Origin: Antedon mediterranea
Taxonomy: Eukaryota; Echinodermata; Crinoidea; Comatulida; Antedonidae
Assembly: GCF_964355755.1 (NCBI RefSeq)
Contig: NC_092672.1
Span: 25,108,501-25,172,500 of the forward strand
Direction: 5' to 3'
DNA: 64,000 nt
Both the position numbers and the translations under genes were made by a program. Shown here piece after piece: positions 52,741 through 62,458 of this stretch; within the stretch, counting starts at the first letter, position 1, and each line of letters begins with the position of its first letter. The notes under the pieces are model-generated. The model saw only the letters and a program-made list of their open reading frames with translations, made no database searches and was not told where the DNA came from.

Positions 52741-53224
52741 GAATAAATTTTGCTATTTTCACACTGCTCTCTTTTGCCAGTATATTGTACTCTATAATCA
52801 AATCTAAATTGATCATGATCCATGCCTTTCGCAACTGTTTTATAAGAGCCCTAGGAACGAGTATGTGGTCTACATGTGAACCTCCTCCTCCTCCTACTCC
52901 TCCTCCAAATTCAAATCTTGGATAGAGAAGAAGAGGAACGTCTACTATACCACCACCACCACCACCACCACCACCGTCTGTTACCAATTCCTCCGCAACT
53001 ACCTTGTCGCGAATAATGTGAAACGTGTAGTCGCAATGTTCACTGGCAATTCGCCAAGCTTCGCACGTTGATCTTTTGCATAGTACGTCGAATTCATCCT
53101 GCATGGCCATATAACCACGAACATCGACTCTATCGATTACATTCTCGTCACGATCGCAGGCGTCAGAAAAGTCACTGTCAAACGTCCAGTAGCGTCTCCA
53201 CTCCAAGTACTTTTCTAACGACAT
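52712..53224 (-). CDS. Unidentified protein upstream of the primase
   Basis: 170 residues from the ATG at 53,224, which overlaps the divergent start codon in CATG. Its 3' end overlaps the primase start by 29 bp, so the two are probably co-transcribed. It has acidic and aromatic N-terminal helices, two glycine runs from microsatellites and a helical C-terminus. No domain recognised. Confidence 0.6.
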   Translation of the reverse strand: MSLEKYLEWRRYWTFDSDFSDACDRDENVIDRVDVRGYMAMQDEFDVLCKRSTCEAWRIASEHCDYTFHIIRDKVVAEELVTDGGGGGGGGGIVDVPLLLYPRFEFGGGVGGGGGSHVDHILVPRALIKQLRKAWIMINLDLIIEYNILAKESSVKIAKFIHGLQLLPGH

Positions 53225-54161
53225 GCTGTCAGAATACTATCTGGACGCGGATGCAATAGAACGCGAATATTACCAGCACAGAATCGTCGCTTGCAAACGT
53301 AACGATATGGTGTACGTTTACGAGTCTTTAGTCACATTTCAAACGGTGCCTGTACTTTTACCAACACCACCACGACTCAATTGGATTAAATTTCCAACGT
53401 TCCAGACGAGCGATGAAGTAGTTCGAAGAGCAAGAGAAATAGAAAGAGTCGGCTACGATCCCTATCCGTTCCTGGAATCTGTCGTTATGAATCGTCTATG
53501 GAACAGACTGAACGATCGCGTTCGTGTACTCACCGATTTCAGAAGTCATGCACACAAACATAACTTGGCGTCGATAAAGTGTTTCGATCGTCTCTTTGTC
53601 TCCTTCGTACCAGCCATCCACATGCATTTGTTCAACGTCGCACAGTCAACGTATAACGCACGCATACGAACGAGTGTAACGCTGGTGGGAAGAGTGTTGA
53701 GAGATTGGGGAAAAGGTGGTAGAGCCGACGAGTTTGTTAAAGCGTTACTGAAACCGTTGGTTCTTGAGACCGAAGCAGAGACGGGTATCGTGCAGTCGTT
53801 TCGACGATCATGTGGAATCTATAACCGAACGGTCAAGACAAAAAGGAACGTCGTCACAATTCAATCGGAGCCTATTTCGTGGACATTCAATTGGAACGAT
53901 TGTCGATTGAAGCAACACGATCAACTTGTACTTTACGAACGTGAAGATGAACGGTTAAAGTGGACGTGCTGCATGTTTTTCGACAGACGAGTACCCATCG
54001 AACGTATTCCAATAAATCTTCTCATTTCACTCATTTCGGTGATACACATTGAGAAGAATGGAGAAACGATCGATAGAGGCCTCACCTCGTGCTTCACGCG
54101 GTCGTGTAATTCATTATTGTCTAAGAGAATCATGAGAAGAATTATTAAAAAAAATATATAA
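53223..54161 (+). CDS. Unidentified 312-residue protein
   Basis: Starts at 53,223 in the shared CATG. It is soluble, with helical N-terminal two-thirds and a mixed C-terminal part ending in a basic run (KRIMRRIIKKN). I recognise no motif. Confidence 0.65.
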   Translation: MLSEYYLDADAIEREYYQHRIVACKRNDMVYVYESLVTFQTVPVLLPTPPRLNWIKFPTFQTSDEVVRRAREIERVGYDPYPFLESVVMNRLWNRLNDRVRVLTDFRSHAHKHNLASIKCFDRLFVSFVPAIHMHLFNVAQSTYNARIRTSVTLVGRVLRDWGKGGRADEFVKALLKPLVLETEAETGIVQSFRRSCGIYNRTVKTKRNVVTIQSEPISWTFNWNDCRLKQHDQLVLYEREDERLKWTCCMFFDRRVPIERIPINLLISLISVIHIEKNGETIDRGLTSCFTRSCNSLLSKRIMRRIIKKNI

Positions 54162-54164
54162 AAC

Positions 54165-54266
54165 GATTTATTGTAGCTTTTTTTTAAATTTATTTTGTTC
54201 GTCCAAGAGTCATTATAAAAAAAAAAACACAATGTAACGCACGTCTTTGCTTTTGGTTTTATTTGT

Positions 54267-54313
<47 letters not shown>

Positions 54314-54600
54314 TTTAATTTAGATTATGGTAAAAGATTTGTTTCAATTCATGAATCAAAGTAAACAATCCGATAAACAACATGTGTAATAGATAGATCA
54401 TGAAAACACAGTTTCAAGATCTCTAGCGTTTATACCCGTTATCAATTCTTCACAATCACTATATATAAAAAAAAAAAAAAAAACAAACAGCAGCACATCG
54501 ATGATTCCAATATACGTACCAACTATTGAGTAACACAGTCGTCGTAACGGCAAACATGTTCGTAGTTCTATTGTGTAAAGGCAACAGTAAGTTTAAACGT
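54165..54600. other. Intergenic spacer with (ACT)n microsatellite
   Basis: Between two convergent genes. It contains a (ACT)n run at about 54,268-54,312 and A-rich tracts (54,466-54,482). A possible 65-residue minus-strand frame (54,459-54,656) is hydrophobic and overlaps the next gene; I do not call it. Confidence 0.5.
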
Positions 54601-54601
54601 G

Positions 54602-55573
54602 CTAGGTAGTAGGTAGACACGGACACTGAGAGAATCCATCCCATACGTTCATGCACGCGTCACACGTAATCAAATGGTCTTCTTCGTCGCTTACCACCGT
54701 CGCTGACGATTGTGGTGAATCAACAAAGATTATTGGCGAATCGGTAATCGATTGGTCATTCAATGTATTACTACTATACGTTTCTTCGCATAACATTGGA
54801 TCCAAATCGATATGGTTCAACTTTCTTGTTATCTCATGATCAACGATGTCATCATCATCATCATGATATTCCCGGGCGTTGTCGGCATGTAAACATTCTT
54901 CATTATTGTACTGCAACACTGGATCGTTTTCGTATTGTATTTCAGTCACTGTATCGTTGCGCGTGTACCAACAAGGACATTGACCGTTTCCGTCCCATGT
55001 CTGTAAACAGTGTTCGCATTGAAAGTGATCTGTCAATTCTGCCTTATAGCTATTTTTCTTCTCTTCCTCAACGAACAGCACCTTTATACTATCGTTATCA
55101 ATTGGCAAATCAATATTGTACAATCTTCTTGTCATCTCACCATCATCATCATGACATTCCCCGGCATGTAAACTTTCTTCATCACCAGCGTCGTACTGCA
55201 TTTCAGTCACTATATAGTTGCAACAAGGACATTGACCGTTTCCGTCCCATGCCTGTAAACAATATTCGCATTGAAAGAGATCTGTCAATTCTGCCATATA
55301 GCTATTTTTCTTCTCTTCCTCAACGAACAGCACCTTTATACTATCGTTATCAATTGGAAAATCAATATTGTACAATCTTCTTGTCATCTCACCATCATCA
55401 TCATGACATTCCCCGGCATGTAAACTTTCTTCATCACCAGCGTCGTACTGCATTTCAGTCACTATATAGTTGCAACAAGGACATTGACCGTTTCCTTCCC
55501 ATGTCCGTAAACAATATTCGCATTGAAAGAGATCTGTTAATTCTGCCATATTTCTTTCCCAAACGAACAGCAT
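54602..55573 (-). CDS. Zinc-ribbon tandem-repeat protein
   Basis: About 323 residues (start at 55,573, or MAEL at 55,549). An 84-residue unit occurs three times, each with C-x2-C-x3-W-x-G-x2-QCPC, followed by an acidic stretch (DAGDEESLHAGECHDDD). The third unit is diverged, and a final short copy (CDACMNVWDGFSQCPC) ends the protein. The repeats are nearly identical at DNA level, indicating recent expansion. The C-x2-C ... C-x-C pattern is typical of small zinc-binding modules for protein or nucleic-acid contacts. Confidence 0.7.
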   Translation of the reverse strand: MLFVWERNMAELTDLFQCEYCLRTWEGNGQCPCCNYIVTEMQYDAGDEESLHAGECHDDDGEMTRRLYNIDFPIDNDSIKVLFVEEEKKNSYMAELTDLFQCEYCLQAWDGNGQCPCCNYIVTEMQYDAGDEESLHAGECHDDDGEMTRRLYNIDLPIDNDSIKVLFVEEEKKNSYKAELTDHFQCEHCLQTWDGNGQCPCWYTRNDTVTEIQYENDPVLQYNNEECLHADNAREYHDDDDDIVDHEITRKLNHIDLDPMLCEETYSSNTLNDQSITDSPIIFVDSPQSSATVVSDEEDHLITCDACMNVWDGFSQCPCLPTT

Positions 55574-55632
55574 CTCTATACGACGATGCGTAATCAACTA
55601 ACTAATGTCATCTCATTGCCTCTTTTTAAGTA

Positions 55633-55887
55633 CTACAAATAGCCTCCTCGTAACAAAATAGAAAATTCGTCCTCGTACCCTAAACAATGCGGATCCTCGT
55701 AGCAAAAAAGAAATTCGTCTTCGAACTCAAGAAGACCGTGCGGATCCTCGTAGCAAAAAAGAAAATCGTCCTCGAACTCGAGAAGACCGTGCGCATCCTC
55801 GTTGCAAAAAAGAAAATCGTCCTCGAACTCGAGAAGACCGTGCGGATCTTCGTAGCAAAAAAGAAAATCTATCGATAGGTCCTTCAT
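55633..55887 (-). CDS. 17-residue tandem-repeat protein
   Basis: 84 residues from an ATG at 55,885-55,887, consisting almost entirely of four copies of a 17-residue unit (FLFCYEDPHGLLEFED type) encoded by 51-bp repeats. The repeat length is a multiple of three and the frame is kept, which supports coding, but the other strand is open too. Function unknown. Confidence 0.45.
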   Translation of the reverse strand: MKDLSIDFLFCYEDPHGLLEFEDDFLFCNEDAHGLLEFEDDFLFCYEDPHGLLEFEDEFLFCYEDPHCLGYEDEFSILLRGGYL

Positions 55888-55916
55888 AGTGTTTTGCTTG
55901 ACAAAAATAAAATATA

Positions 55917-55921
55917 CATAC

Positions 55922-55952
<31 letters not shown>
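55917..55952 (+). promoter_or_regulatory. TATA box and (GT)n leader
   Basis: ACTATATATG is followed by an uninterrupted (GT)n run to 55,951, directly before the ATG codons of the next gene. Confidence 0.45.
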
Positions 55953-55973
55953 ATGTATGATGCAACATCCGTG

Positions 55974-56399
55974 ATGGCAGCAGGGTGTAGACTGTGCTCG
56001 TATGACGTTGACAGTAAGCAGAGACAATTTTGCAACAATGATCCTAGTTCACAAAACTATCATCCCGTGTTGCACGGTGAGCACATATTCGAAAAGTACG
56101 GCGGTAGAAATCAAAAAGAGATCCTTCAGAGTATCACAACCAGCATAGCTACAATAGACACATCAATGAACGATATCACGTTGGACGAGGTTCGTCTTCA
56201 TTTCGATCAGCACATTATACCCAGCTATCGTCGAGTGTGTGAAGAGCAATTGTTGATTTGCAGACGTTTAGAGAGATTCATGGCGGATACGGTGATGATG
56301 GAAGACGAAGTACCGTCACCGAGTGATTTTAAAACGTATAGAACCGTGTGTCAGGATACACAAAAACTTGCCAAAGAGATTGAGCAAATAAACGCTTAA
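55974..56399 (+). CDS. Small Cys/His protein
   Basis: 141 residues from MAAGC at 55,974 (an in-frame ATG at 55,953 is also possible). The N-terminus carries C-x2-C, C and two histidines (CRLCSYDVDSKQRQFC, HPVLHGEH), a possible zinc site. The rest is helical. No family recognised. Confidence 0.6.
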   Translation: MAAGCRLCSYDVDSKQRQFCNNDPSSQNYHPVLHGEHIFEKYGGRNQKEILQSITTSIATIDTSMNDITLDEVRLHFDQHIIPSYRRVCEEQLLICRRLERFMADTVMMEDEVPSPSDFKTYRTVCQDTQKLAKEIEQINA

Positions 56400-56424
56400 T
56401 TTACACACGAGCACTTGCAATACT

Positions 56425-56787
56425 ATGAGTTCGATATACATTCATTGTATTCATACACAGACAATCTACCGCATAATAAAATGTACTCGAGATGCAGAAA
56501 GCACGTTAGTTGAAATCGTTTTATTTTTTCTCTGTTGTGAAGGAAATGAATTTGTACGCACTGAACATCTAAAACCATCCAGATATCCGTCTTGGATCAA
56601 TTCGATCGTTGTTCTAACTACCAGAAAATTAAAATCCATTCGACATGGGGCAGATTTTGTTAACTCACGGCAGCACAGTTTCACGAGTTTGCTTACGTTG
56701 GAAAGAAACAACGTCGTCGCGGGCTCATCAGCGGCTTTAACTGTAGTTAAGTGTAGTGAAGGCCAACAAACAAACCGTTCAAAATAA
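56425..56787 (+). CDS. Small unidentified protein
   Basis: 120 residues from an ATG at 56,425. I prefer this strand because its stop lies inside AAATAAAGG, the stop-in-AATAAA arrangement seen at other viral genes. The opposite strand is also open (56,466-56,861). Confidence 0.45.
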   Translation: MSSIYIHCIHTQTIYRIIKCTRDAESTLVEIVLFFLCCEGNEFVRTEHLKPSRYPSWINSIVVLTTRKLKSIRHGADFVNSRQHSFTSLLTLERNNVVAGSSAALTVVKCSEGQQTNRSK

Positions 56788-56864
56788 AGGTGAAGAGAAA
56801 ACGCAGACCAATTTGTTGTGTATTTTTTAATTGGTAGTGGAATAATAAAAAACAAAAACAAACA

Positions 56865-57200
56865 TGTGCCTCAACCAATTCTTTATAATTATTATCATCA
56901 TCATCATCGGTATTTGAGCACCAACTAAGTATTCGGTAGTTACTACTGGTTTTTTTTTAATACCACTTACGTTTTTGTCGGTCATGTGTATTACATAGTT
57001 TGTTACCATCATCAACGTCCACTCAGATAATTTACGTTTTTGCTTCTCTGGCCGTTGTTATTTGTATCGTTTACAGTACTACTAGCTGTCATCGATATTA
57101 CAAACACACGCGCACAGTAATGAAATAAGAAGAAGACATTAAGGTTTGTGGTGCATTTATTTTTACTTTCTTATGTTATACATGACATTTTACACAATTG
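56865..57200. other. Intergenic spacer, no gene seen
   Basis: AT-rich DNA with a (TCA)n stretch near 56,895 and several short T and A runs. No convincing ORF or RNA gene on either strand. Confidence 0.5.
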
Positions 57201-57202
57201 TT

Positions 57203-57844
57203 TCACACCACCGTTGCTCCGTATTCGGCCATCAGTTGATCGCACGTGTCTAGTAATGGATCTTCAGGAAACTGCACCGGTTCAATTGCATGACAAACAT
57301 TTGCTTCTATTTGATTGACGTCGGCACAGTCTGTTTCAAGATCACCATCAACATAATCCTGTCCGATCAATAGATTCAGCTTTCGTATGACTTCTGTAAC
57401 GGTTTGTTTGTACGGTAAGTTTGCTCTTCTGGCCAACATTTGACGATCCGCTTGCTCCTTCATAAAGTCTTGTTTGTTGATTTCACATTGAATTTTTAAA
57501 AGTTTGATCATCTCGGTCGCCCCCTTGTATTTGGAACATAATTCCAAAGTTTCGGGCAGTTTCCTTCGCAACTGTTCATACTTCACAGTCATTTCAGCGA
57601 GTCTTGCCTTTAGGCTGTCTATCTCGTATCGTTGTGTCTCCTCCTTTACCACATCCCTATGCGCGTCCATGGCGGCATGTGTCAAGTCTTTGTACATGTT
57701 TTGCGGTAACGAGTTGGCGTACTTTTCGGCAGCGATTACTCTTCCTCTCAGTCGATCTTGTTCTTGTAACATACTCAACTTATCAACTTGCATAGCTTCA
57801 AGTTCCTGTTTCAATTCCGCAATCATATCCTTTGACTTTCCCAT
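57203..57844 (-). CDS. Coiled-coil protein
   Basis: 213 residues. Residues 1-135 show heptad-like helices (IAELKQELEAMQ, KARLAEMTVKYEQLRRKL), and the C-terminus is acidic. A TATA element (ACTATATAATAACG) lies about 45 bp upstream, next to a (CA)n tract. The composition suggests a scaffold, tegument or virion-assembly protein; no family identified. Confidence 0.65.
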   Translation of the reverse strand: MGKSKDMIAELKQELEAMQVDKLSMLQEQDRLRGRVIAAEKYANSLPQNMYKDLTHAAMDAHRDVVKEETQRYEIDSLKARLAEMTVKYEQLRRKLPETLELCSKYKGATEMIKLLKIQCEINKQDFMKEQADRQMLARRANLPYKQTVTEVIRKLNLLIGQDYVDGDLETDCADVNQIEANVCHAIEPVQFPEDPLLDTCDQLMAEYGATVV

Positions 57845-57928
57845 ACCGAACGAATCTGAATGATTTTTTTTTTTTGCTCTGACACGTTATTATATAGTGT
57901 GTGTGTGTGTGTGTGTGTGTGTGTCGCG

Positions 57929-58915
57929 TCAAGAAAAGTGATACGGTCGAAAGTATCTGTTCATAAACAGTTCAATCTCGGGACTGCGAACGTTACCGTA
58001 GAAATCGGTAGCAAACTCTCCGATGGCTTTCACCATACACGGCGTCACACAACCGTTTCTCGATCGACAAACAAATCCCATAGACTTTAGTTGATTGGGA
58101 ATATAATGATCGTTGCTAAAAAACAGCGAAGGATATGGATAGTTAAGAGCGTCGGTTACTCCGGGTAGCATGCCTACGGCCAAGTACAGTTTAGTACCCG
58201 CTTTTGCATTCAATCGACACGATTCGTGAACTCCAGACAGTGTTGTAATCATCTTACCGAAATGTTGCGTTGTTATGCACGGATACGATTCGTTCGTAAA
58301 CCATTGATTGCCACCGAAAGAAAGCTGATAGCCGATAGGCAGAAAGTAAGAGAGGAAATCTCTAGGAGTTTTCATGCGTGCCAGTACGGCTCCAAAGCTG
58401 TCGAATCCACGTCGTTGACACACCGTTTTGATGTATTCGTTGTGCGGCACGTCGCGATCGAAACAGTCGTTGATGTCGAGTGTAACCTCTTCTTTGATGA
58501 TGTTTTGGAGGTGAGGCAACGGCACCGTTGCCTTGTCCGTACTCGCTTTAAAACTGGGTTCGGGTAACGCGTAACAGTTTACAGGAGCCGGTGTTGCAGT
58601 AGACATTTTCCTTTGACCGTTGTAAAGAAACAGCATATCGCCTCGATTGAATTGAATGGATCTGTTGAAGAATTCGTGATACGTTGTTATGTCACGAACA
58701 CCGTCCGTATCCTTTTGTGCGTGAGTTGACGTTGGATACATAAAGTTTCTTCTATCGCCGAAATTTGGTATACGCGACGTACCGGCCGTCATGTCTGTCT
58801 CATCGAGTCTGTACTCGCCACGACGTTCTGTCGCTTTGATCGGTGAATTTGGCTGTATGCCCGTGTACCATCTAATACCATCACCGGCGGCGTAAGGATG
58901 GAATCGTGATACCAT
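57929..58915 (-). CDS. Unidentified 328-residue protein, possibly structural
   Basis: Starts at MVSRFHPYAAGDG (58,915); the frame further upstream is repeat-derived and overlaps the divergent kelch-like gene. It is soluble, rich in aromatics and prolines, with conserved-looking loops such as SYFLPIGYQLSFGGNQW and FFSNDHYIPNQL. The composition resembles a capsid or triplex protein, but no motif supports a specific name. Confidence 0.65.
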   Translation of the reverse strand: MVSRFHPYAAGDGIRWYTGIQPNSPIKATERRGEYRLDETDMTAGTSRIPNFGDRRNFMYPTSTHAQKDTDGVRDITTYHEFFNRSIQFNRGDMLFLYNGQRKMSTATPAPVNCYALPEPSFKASTDKATVPLPHLQNIIKEEVTLDINDCFDRDVPHNEYIKTVCQRRGFDSFGAVLARMKTPRDFLSYFLPIGYQLSFGGNQWFTNESYPCITTQHFGKMITTLSGVHESCRLNAKAGTKLYLAVGMLPGVTDALNYPYPSLFFSNDHYIPNQLKSMGFVCRSRNGCVTPCMVKAIGEFATDFYGNVRSPEIELFMNRYFRPYHFS

Positions 58916-58979
58916 TATTATTTGTGTGTGTGTGCGTTTTACGAAAACAAACAAAGAAAACCGGGACGTTAACAACAAG

Positions 58980-60806
58980 ATGGAAGAGAAACGTTTGCTT
59001 GTCAATCATCACAAAGCGCGTGAAGATCTAGCATACGTCGGTCAACGACCGAGAACGTTGGGCTACAAAGGATCTGAACAGATTCGAGTATGTACATCGA
59101 AAGACAAAACGATTATGGTTTGGATAATACCCACGTACGAGAGTAAAAAGCCTAAAGGGTGCGTAAACATTATTGGAATGGCAAACGATCAACTTGTTGA
59201 CGCGTTGTTGACGTTCATGAACACGAATAGAAACTCATACTTTGTCGCCACTCTTTCCTATCAGGATCGAATCTCTTGCTTGAGTATAGCCGAGAAGATT
59301 GGCTGCAAGGACACCATCTGCGTGTTTACGTCTGCCGTGTACGAGATGTGCATGCACGATCTGCTGAAAGCCAGAAGAACCGCCGACAGAATTTCATCTT
59401 GGTCGTTGACGAATGTCGTCGACTCGGCCATTTGCAGAACGTTTGGCAAAATTAAACTGCACGAACAGGAACTCAAGTGGGAAGAGTTGATGACCTGGCT
59501 GGATACGGCCAGACACGATCAGCCGACAGAAGTAAAATCGCACGACAGTGTGTACTATATGCCAGAATCGTATCTTTGGCATCTTGTGCACACATGGATT
59601 AACAAAAACGGCAAAACGGAACATCGAAGAAAACAACACGCTCTCGTTAAACTCATACGAGGCAGATTACTGAACGATTCGGAAATGCTGTACAGAATCG
59701 CGTTTGTACGTCTCTCCTCCATCAATCAACTGGTTCAAGATTTGAGACATTATGTAAAACAAGTGTTTCATCATCATCGATTGAACGAGCAATCGGCGTT
59801 GGGTGTTCGTCACAGTCATCGACAAATTGCCACTTTCGGAACAACAACGCCACCTCCACCACCATCAATACCACAACAGCAGCTGGAAGAATACGTACAC
59901 GTTACCGCTTCGTTCATGACGGCACCGTTCTATCGAACTACCGTAGTTCGGAATCTGGCGTACACAGTATCTCCAGCAGACGAGGAGAACGCGACGATGC
60001 GTCTTCATCGATACAATGCCATCGTTGGAACGTTCGTAAGATTGCAAAACTCTACAACGAAGCGTACAGACGAATCGGTATGCCTGACGAGAATGAACGA
60101 AGATTTGTTGATACTAAGCGGTGGTGGAGCTAAAGAATTTGAAACGTTCGATTTGGATAGTGGTGCGTGGAGCGTGGAACAGTCATTGGATACGGGCGTC
60201 GGCGGTGAATTGTACACGTCGCACGCAACGTGTCAACACGGCCGCGACCTATGCGCATGGTACGTGGATCAAGCGGGTGATCATCTTCTGGTGATGTTGC
60301 GACGTACCCGAACAACGTGGAACGTCCTACTCAGACATCCAATTTCCATGGACGAAAACGAAAAGCAAAAGAATGTGAAACGTACCAGTGTGCATTCGTT
60401 CTTTGACGCAAACACGATTGTAGCGTTCCACGGCAACACCGTCATCACTGTACACGTACCGTCGGGAAGGTTCGTGAAAACAACGGCACCATTGCATCCT
60501 ACGCCCGGTGAATGGATAGGCGAGGTGAAACACGAAAACACTGTTCAACGCATCGGCTGTAACGGCATTGTAGACACTTTTGTTTTCCAACAGTCTGTTG
60601 CTGCTGCTGCTGCTTCTTCTGCTGCTGTCGACGAATTTCGAATACAGATTGTCAACAGAAAAATAAAACTCGAGCACGGTACTATTGTTGCGTGCGCACC
60701 GCTTCTCTTTCCCGATGGTACAGTGCGACCGACAGTGCTGCATGCATCCGTTTTAAATTCCACAAAGAAACAACACAGATTCTCTCTCTTTCGACGATCA
60801 AGAAGA

Positions 60807-60837
<31 letters not shown>

Positions 60838-60851
60838 AGCTGAAAAGTTGA
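58980..60851 (+). CDS. BTB/BACK/kelch-like protein
   Basis: 623 residues from MEEKRLL at 58,980. Residues about 60-130 match the C-terminal half of a BTB domain (LLTFMNTNRNSYF, LSIAEKIGCKDTICVF). Residues about 150-265 fit a BACK domain (MPESYLWHLVHTWINKNG, LVKLIRGRLLND). From about 300 the sequence has repeated beta blades with Gly and Trp (LILSGGGAKEFETFDL, GAWSVEQS) as in a kelch propeller. Kelch proteins recruit substrates to cullin-3 ubiquitin ligases; a viral copy could redirect them. The poly-Ser end is encoded by the (AGT)n shared with the convergent gene. Confidence 0.5.
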
Positions 60852-62327
60852 CGTGAAATCATGTTCAGAAACGTCGAGCATTTCGGCGAGCATACGCCGT
60901 CCACAGCCTGATCGAAAGTAGGGCAGAAGAGGCATCATCATTTCAATGTCCTCAAACGCTCTCTTTGTCCACGGTTTCAGCGGTACGCCGTATTCTTTCA
61001 TCCAATCGTCGAGCAGTGAACTGACGATGAAATCTTGCCACGATGCCGAACAATCGCTGACAATCTGCTGTAACATTTTCGCTGGAAGCGCAGACGTTGT
61101 TCCGTGGCGTGCAACGTTGCCGGCGCCTCCCCCTGACACCGGTATTGATCCCAATAGAACGTTTCTGACGAGAACATCGAGAGAGGCGGATGCCTGTTCG
61201 AGTCCCGATTGAGTTTTTACATCCAATCTGGACGCCAACATACTTCTCTCATCACCAACATCCTCGGTCGTCATAACCGGTAACAAGTGTCGTTCACGTC
61301 TTTTATCGAAAAGAAAACTCTTTCTCAACTTTTCCTTCTCCTTTCTGCATCTGACTAGATCGCCGATAAGTTTCTCTTTTTCGTCTACTGTGCTCGTTTT
61401 GTTAACGTCGTCCAGTAGAGAAGTTGCCATTGGAACGCCCATGGTTCTGGCTTTGATCAGATTCGCTACGGCTGCTCCGGTAACCAAGTCTTCTGTGTTG
61501 TTGTTGTTGTTGTTGTTGTTGTCATCTTCGCCATCATTCATGCCGTTAGATTTCGATTGAATTTTAGGACCGGTCACAATAATGTTCGTGGCCGAATTGC
61601 GCACGGCCGCCAAATGATATTCGGTCAAGAGACGTACGTTTTCACAGCTGGCGAGCAGATTTGATAGAGCGCTGTGCATTCTACCGTCAACGCCTGGCCG
61701 ATGAACGACAACGACACGCAAACGAGATTGGCTTTTAATCGATCTAGCATACAGATCACCTTCGTCGTCTCTGAATACTAAACATTCGTCCATGTCGACG
61801 GCAACCGGACGACCATCGACACACGTCGTCACCACAAATCCATAGATCCATATACATCGAATGGTGTCGCGTATGAAACGTTCGATGGATTCCTTGTACG
61901 TTTGACAAAAGACGGCAACTGTACATGAAGTCGGCGATGGTATTTCGACGGTTGTGCACTGCGTTCTAACGATCGCTTCGGCACTAGCACGCATTCCATG
62001 TTCAAACATTGATTTTACCGAGATGGATGCACACAGTCTATTGAGTATACACATGCACATTGGCAACTGATCGAACGTTCGACGCAATAGTTTGGCGTGC
62101 TCTTCGTCGAGTAGATAAAACGTTTTGTTCTTAAACTCTTCATTGACGGCCGTCATGCATGTTTTGCGTTTTTCAAACACATGTCGTGCATAGTCTTTTG
62201 CGTCGAGGAACATGTTAGCGTCTCGAGTCTCTGAATCAATGGATGCTCTAATGCTGTCAACAGTCTTTTTGGTCACGTTACTATCGACCGTAGTCAGGGG
62301 CATTACTTTCCCGCCCAGAAGATTCAT
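60798..62327 (-). CDS. Candidate portal protein
   Basis: 509 residues from MNLLGGK at 62,327. It is soluble. A segment with FIRDTIRCIWIYGFVVTT and VAVDMDECLVF, then a long helix (MHSALSNLLASCENVRLL) and NSATNIIVTGP, follows the order of portal clip, stem and wing regions in tailed-phage and herpesvirus portals. It lies one gene away from the terminase exon on the same strand, a common pairing. An Asn run and a Thr/Ser end come from microsatellites. No single diagnostic residue proves the call. Confidence 0.35.
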
Positions 62328-62458
62328 TTTGGCCAGAGGTGATGTGATTTCCACCGATTCGATTCACTTTCAAACAATTGACTACTTTGAGTATTCGTTG
62401 CCGATAACCACACATTTCAGAAGCAGCAGCAGCAGCAGCAGCAGCAGCGGTCATAAAA

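Noticed and set aside
54763-55593. 276-residue plus-strand ORF
   Set aside because: It is antisense to the zinc-ribbon repeat gene; the Cys patterns on the minus strand are the meaningful ones.
56466-56861. 131-residue minus-strand ORF
   Set aside because: The plus-strand frame has the stop-in-AATAAA arrangement of other viral genes. Kept as an alternative only.
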